DNA of 64,000 nt from Gigantopelta aegis (lineage: Eukaryota; Mollusca; Gastropoda; Neomphalida; Peltospiridae), in contig NC_054713.1 in NCBI RefSeq assembly GCF_016097555.1, forward strand, positions 46,077,928 through 46,141,927, written 5' to 3'. Below the pieces are notes generated by a model. That model was given only the letters and a program-made list of their open reading frames with translations. It did not search any database and was not told the DNA's origin. Shown here piece by piece: positions 62,530 through 64,000 of this stretch; positions within the stretch are counted from its first letter, which is position 1, and the number at the start of each line of letters is the position of its first letter. A program made the position numbers and the translations under genes.

Positions 62530-64000
62530 AACATTTATCGACAGCACTTTTGACCTATCAGATATTTTCACATCATTTATGAAAATCAACGCACCTGCAA
62601 AAAAATTAACTGGTACTACAAAAGGGAGATAGTGAGGTGGTGTTTTGATATTAGTTCATGAATCAATTTTAGAATATGTCATCAAAATTGACATCACAGG
62701 TTTTTGTTTTAATAGTAATACTATTGTTCTTAAAATAGATAAAACTATTTTACAAAGTGTTAATAATGTGATATTAATAGGTACTTATATTCCACCTAAA
62801 TATTCTCTTGCATATAATAATGGAAATAGTGGGGTTGAGGATTTGGAATATTTATTATTGTCTCTACATGAAAAATATTTTGATCATATATTTGTAATAT
62901 GTGGAGATTTAAATTGCAGAACAGCAGATCCGCAATCTAAATGTGCAGAAGTGTCTGATTATGCTGAGGTATATTGTATAGATGATGATGGGAGTGAATC
63001 ACACAATGGCTGCCATGACAGAAAGTCAGATGCTAAGATATGTAATGATTTCGGCCATGAATTACTTGAAATGTGTAGCAACTTTGATCTTTTAATTTTA
63101 AATGGCCTGAACATGTTTGATGGCTCATACACATATATTTCTCAACAGGGTTGTAGTGTGATTGTCTACTTTCTGATATCATCTATGCATATTTCTATTT
63201 GCTCTTCACTACATGTATCATGTCAAATATGGTCCAAACATTTACCAGTTGAAATGATGTTGTATGGCACTCCTAAATACCTAGATTGTTCTGATAATGA
63301 ACAGAAAAGGTGTTATGAAAAAATTATATGGGATGATTCTAAGCTAAGTGATTTTCAAAAGAATCTGAAAAATCATGATACACACGATGATTTTGTTAAG
63401 GCCTTACGATATATAGAATGTGCTAAGTTTGATGATGTATGGGAAAGTTTTAATAATTGGCTTAAAAATGTGCATCATGTATGTATAAAACCGTCACTGA
63501 TAGGGAGAAGAAGTTTGTTCCCATACATGCTTGGTTTGATAAAGAGTGTTACAAAATGCGAAAGGAAACTAACTACTTTCTACGTAAATTTAAGAGATCA
63601 AAGTCAGTTGAAAATAAATTAATTTATTTAGGGATGCGAAGAGACTATACGAAACATATTTGATAGCTTTGATTTCTAAAGGGCATATATCCACAGGTTT
63701 GGGCGACATCGGTGATCATCCCTCTGCATAAAAAGGGAGATGTAAATAACCCAGATAATTATCGTGGTTGCTCTTTAGTGTCTGTTATGAGTAAAATATA
63801 TACACACATTATAAATAAATGTTTAACTCACTGGGCTGAAAGTACAGGAACACTTTTAGAAGAACAAGCAGGATTCAGAGCTAATTACTCAACAATTGAC
63901 CATATGTTTACTCTATATGGCTTAATCCAAAAGAGATTGCTATTAGGTACTAAGTTGTATGTGGTTTTTATTGATTTCAAGAAGGCTTTTGACTTGTGGA
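62530..64000 (+). mobile_element. LINE (APE-type non-LTR retrotransposon), decayed, cut by the right edge
   Basis: Recognisable from about 62530 (DLSDIFTSFMKINAPAKKL with later stops). Endonuclease, linker and the start of the reverse transcriptase follow in order. From 63691 the frame reads 'PQVWATSVIIPLHKKGDVNN', 'PDNYRGCSLVSVMSKIYTHI', 'LLEEQAGFRANYSTIDHMFT' and 'VVFIDFKKAFDLW' (RT motifs up to the first catalytic Asp). A piece between the linker and RT is deleted near 63663-63690. May be the same family as the split LINE at 9.6 kb, but the two do not overlap. Confidence 0.88.
62645..63663 (+). pseudogene. LINE ORF2 endonuclease domain, frameshifted
   Basis: 62645-63622 reads 'VILIGTYIPP' and 'FVICGDLNCRTA' (GDLN endonuclease motif) and 'GCSVIVYFLIS', where the usual Asp of the SxxDY/H motif is Val, so the nuclease is probably dead. 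The linker ('WFDKECYKMRKETNYFLRKF') continues in a different frame at 63481-63663, showing a frameshift near 63480. No real start codon; two stops lie just upstream. Confidence 0.85.

Overview
This is animal nuclear DNA, most likely from a mollusc and probably a gastropod. The evidence is: two intron-containing Hairy/Enhancer-of-split (HES) genes with the metazoan bHLH-Orange-WRPW layout; no bacterial-style gene packing; many copies of tRNA-derived SINEs whose body (a shared stretch around 'gcatataaaagatccc') I recall from gastropod genomes; and decayed APE-type LINEs, MITEs and long minisatellites. The species cannot be named from the sequence alone.

Genes. Only two protein-coding genes are well supported, both on the minus strand and in tandem about 20 kb apart (stop of the right gene to start of the left). 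HES gene A (29556-32067, 3 coding exons, 339 aa) and HES gene B (52557-59643, 4 coding exons, 315 aa) were rebuilt by hand from splice signals. All joints keep frame and both proteins end in WRPW followed by a stop. They encode Notch-pathway transcriptional repressors. Each promoter carries a CSL/Su(H) site on the minus strand close to the start (CGTGGGAA), CCAAT boxes, and a second CSL site on the plus strand 206-230 bp further upstream. The same two-site arrangement, with shared flanking bases, is found a third time at 19476-19707, where I can find no HES coding exon. This orphan module is the most interesting point in the window.

Layout. 1-2745: 86-bp satellite grown from the inside of a SINE, running off the left edge. 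2746-9170: SINE remnants, short tandem repeats and a 70-bp array grown from a SINE head (6320-7557). 9178-11735: 28-bp minisatellite broken by two pieces of one LINE, in opposite orientations, that share a single breakpoint. 11800-15070: SINEs, with MITE-in-MITE-in-SINE nesting. 15065-16665: 79-bp array. 16680-19300: unique AT-rich DNA and microsatellites. 19300-20050: GC-balanced orphan promoter module. 20755-21270: 24-bp CACGTG-rich array. 21300-29500: SINE and MITE graveyard with a 53-bp array. 29556-32760: HES A and its upstream region. 33550-52050: seven large minisatellites separated by SINEs, a RNase H LINE remnant, nested TTAA MITEs and a few unique islands. 52557-60240: HES B, with large repeats in its introns. 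60290-62465: three further arrays. 62530-64000: LINE endonuclease/reverse transcriptase, cut by the right edge.

Tandem repeats take up about one third of the window by my manual tally. I saw no CRISPR array, operon, prophage, real tRNA/rRNA gene or prokaryotic defence system, and no wholly new protein system. The points worth following are regulatory (paralogous CSL modules, including the orphan) and repeat-dynamic (satellites born from SINEs, the split LINE, dated insertions).
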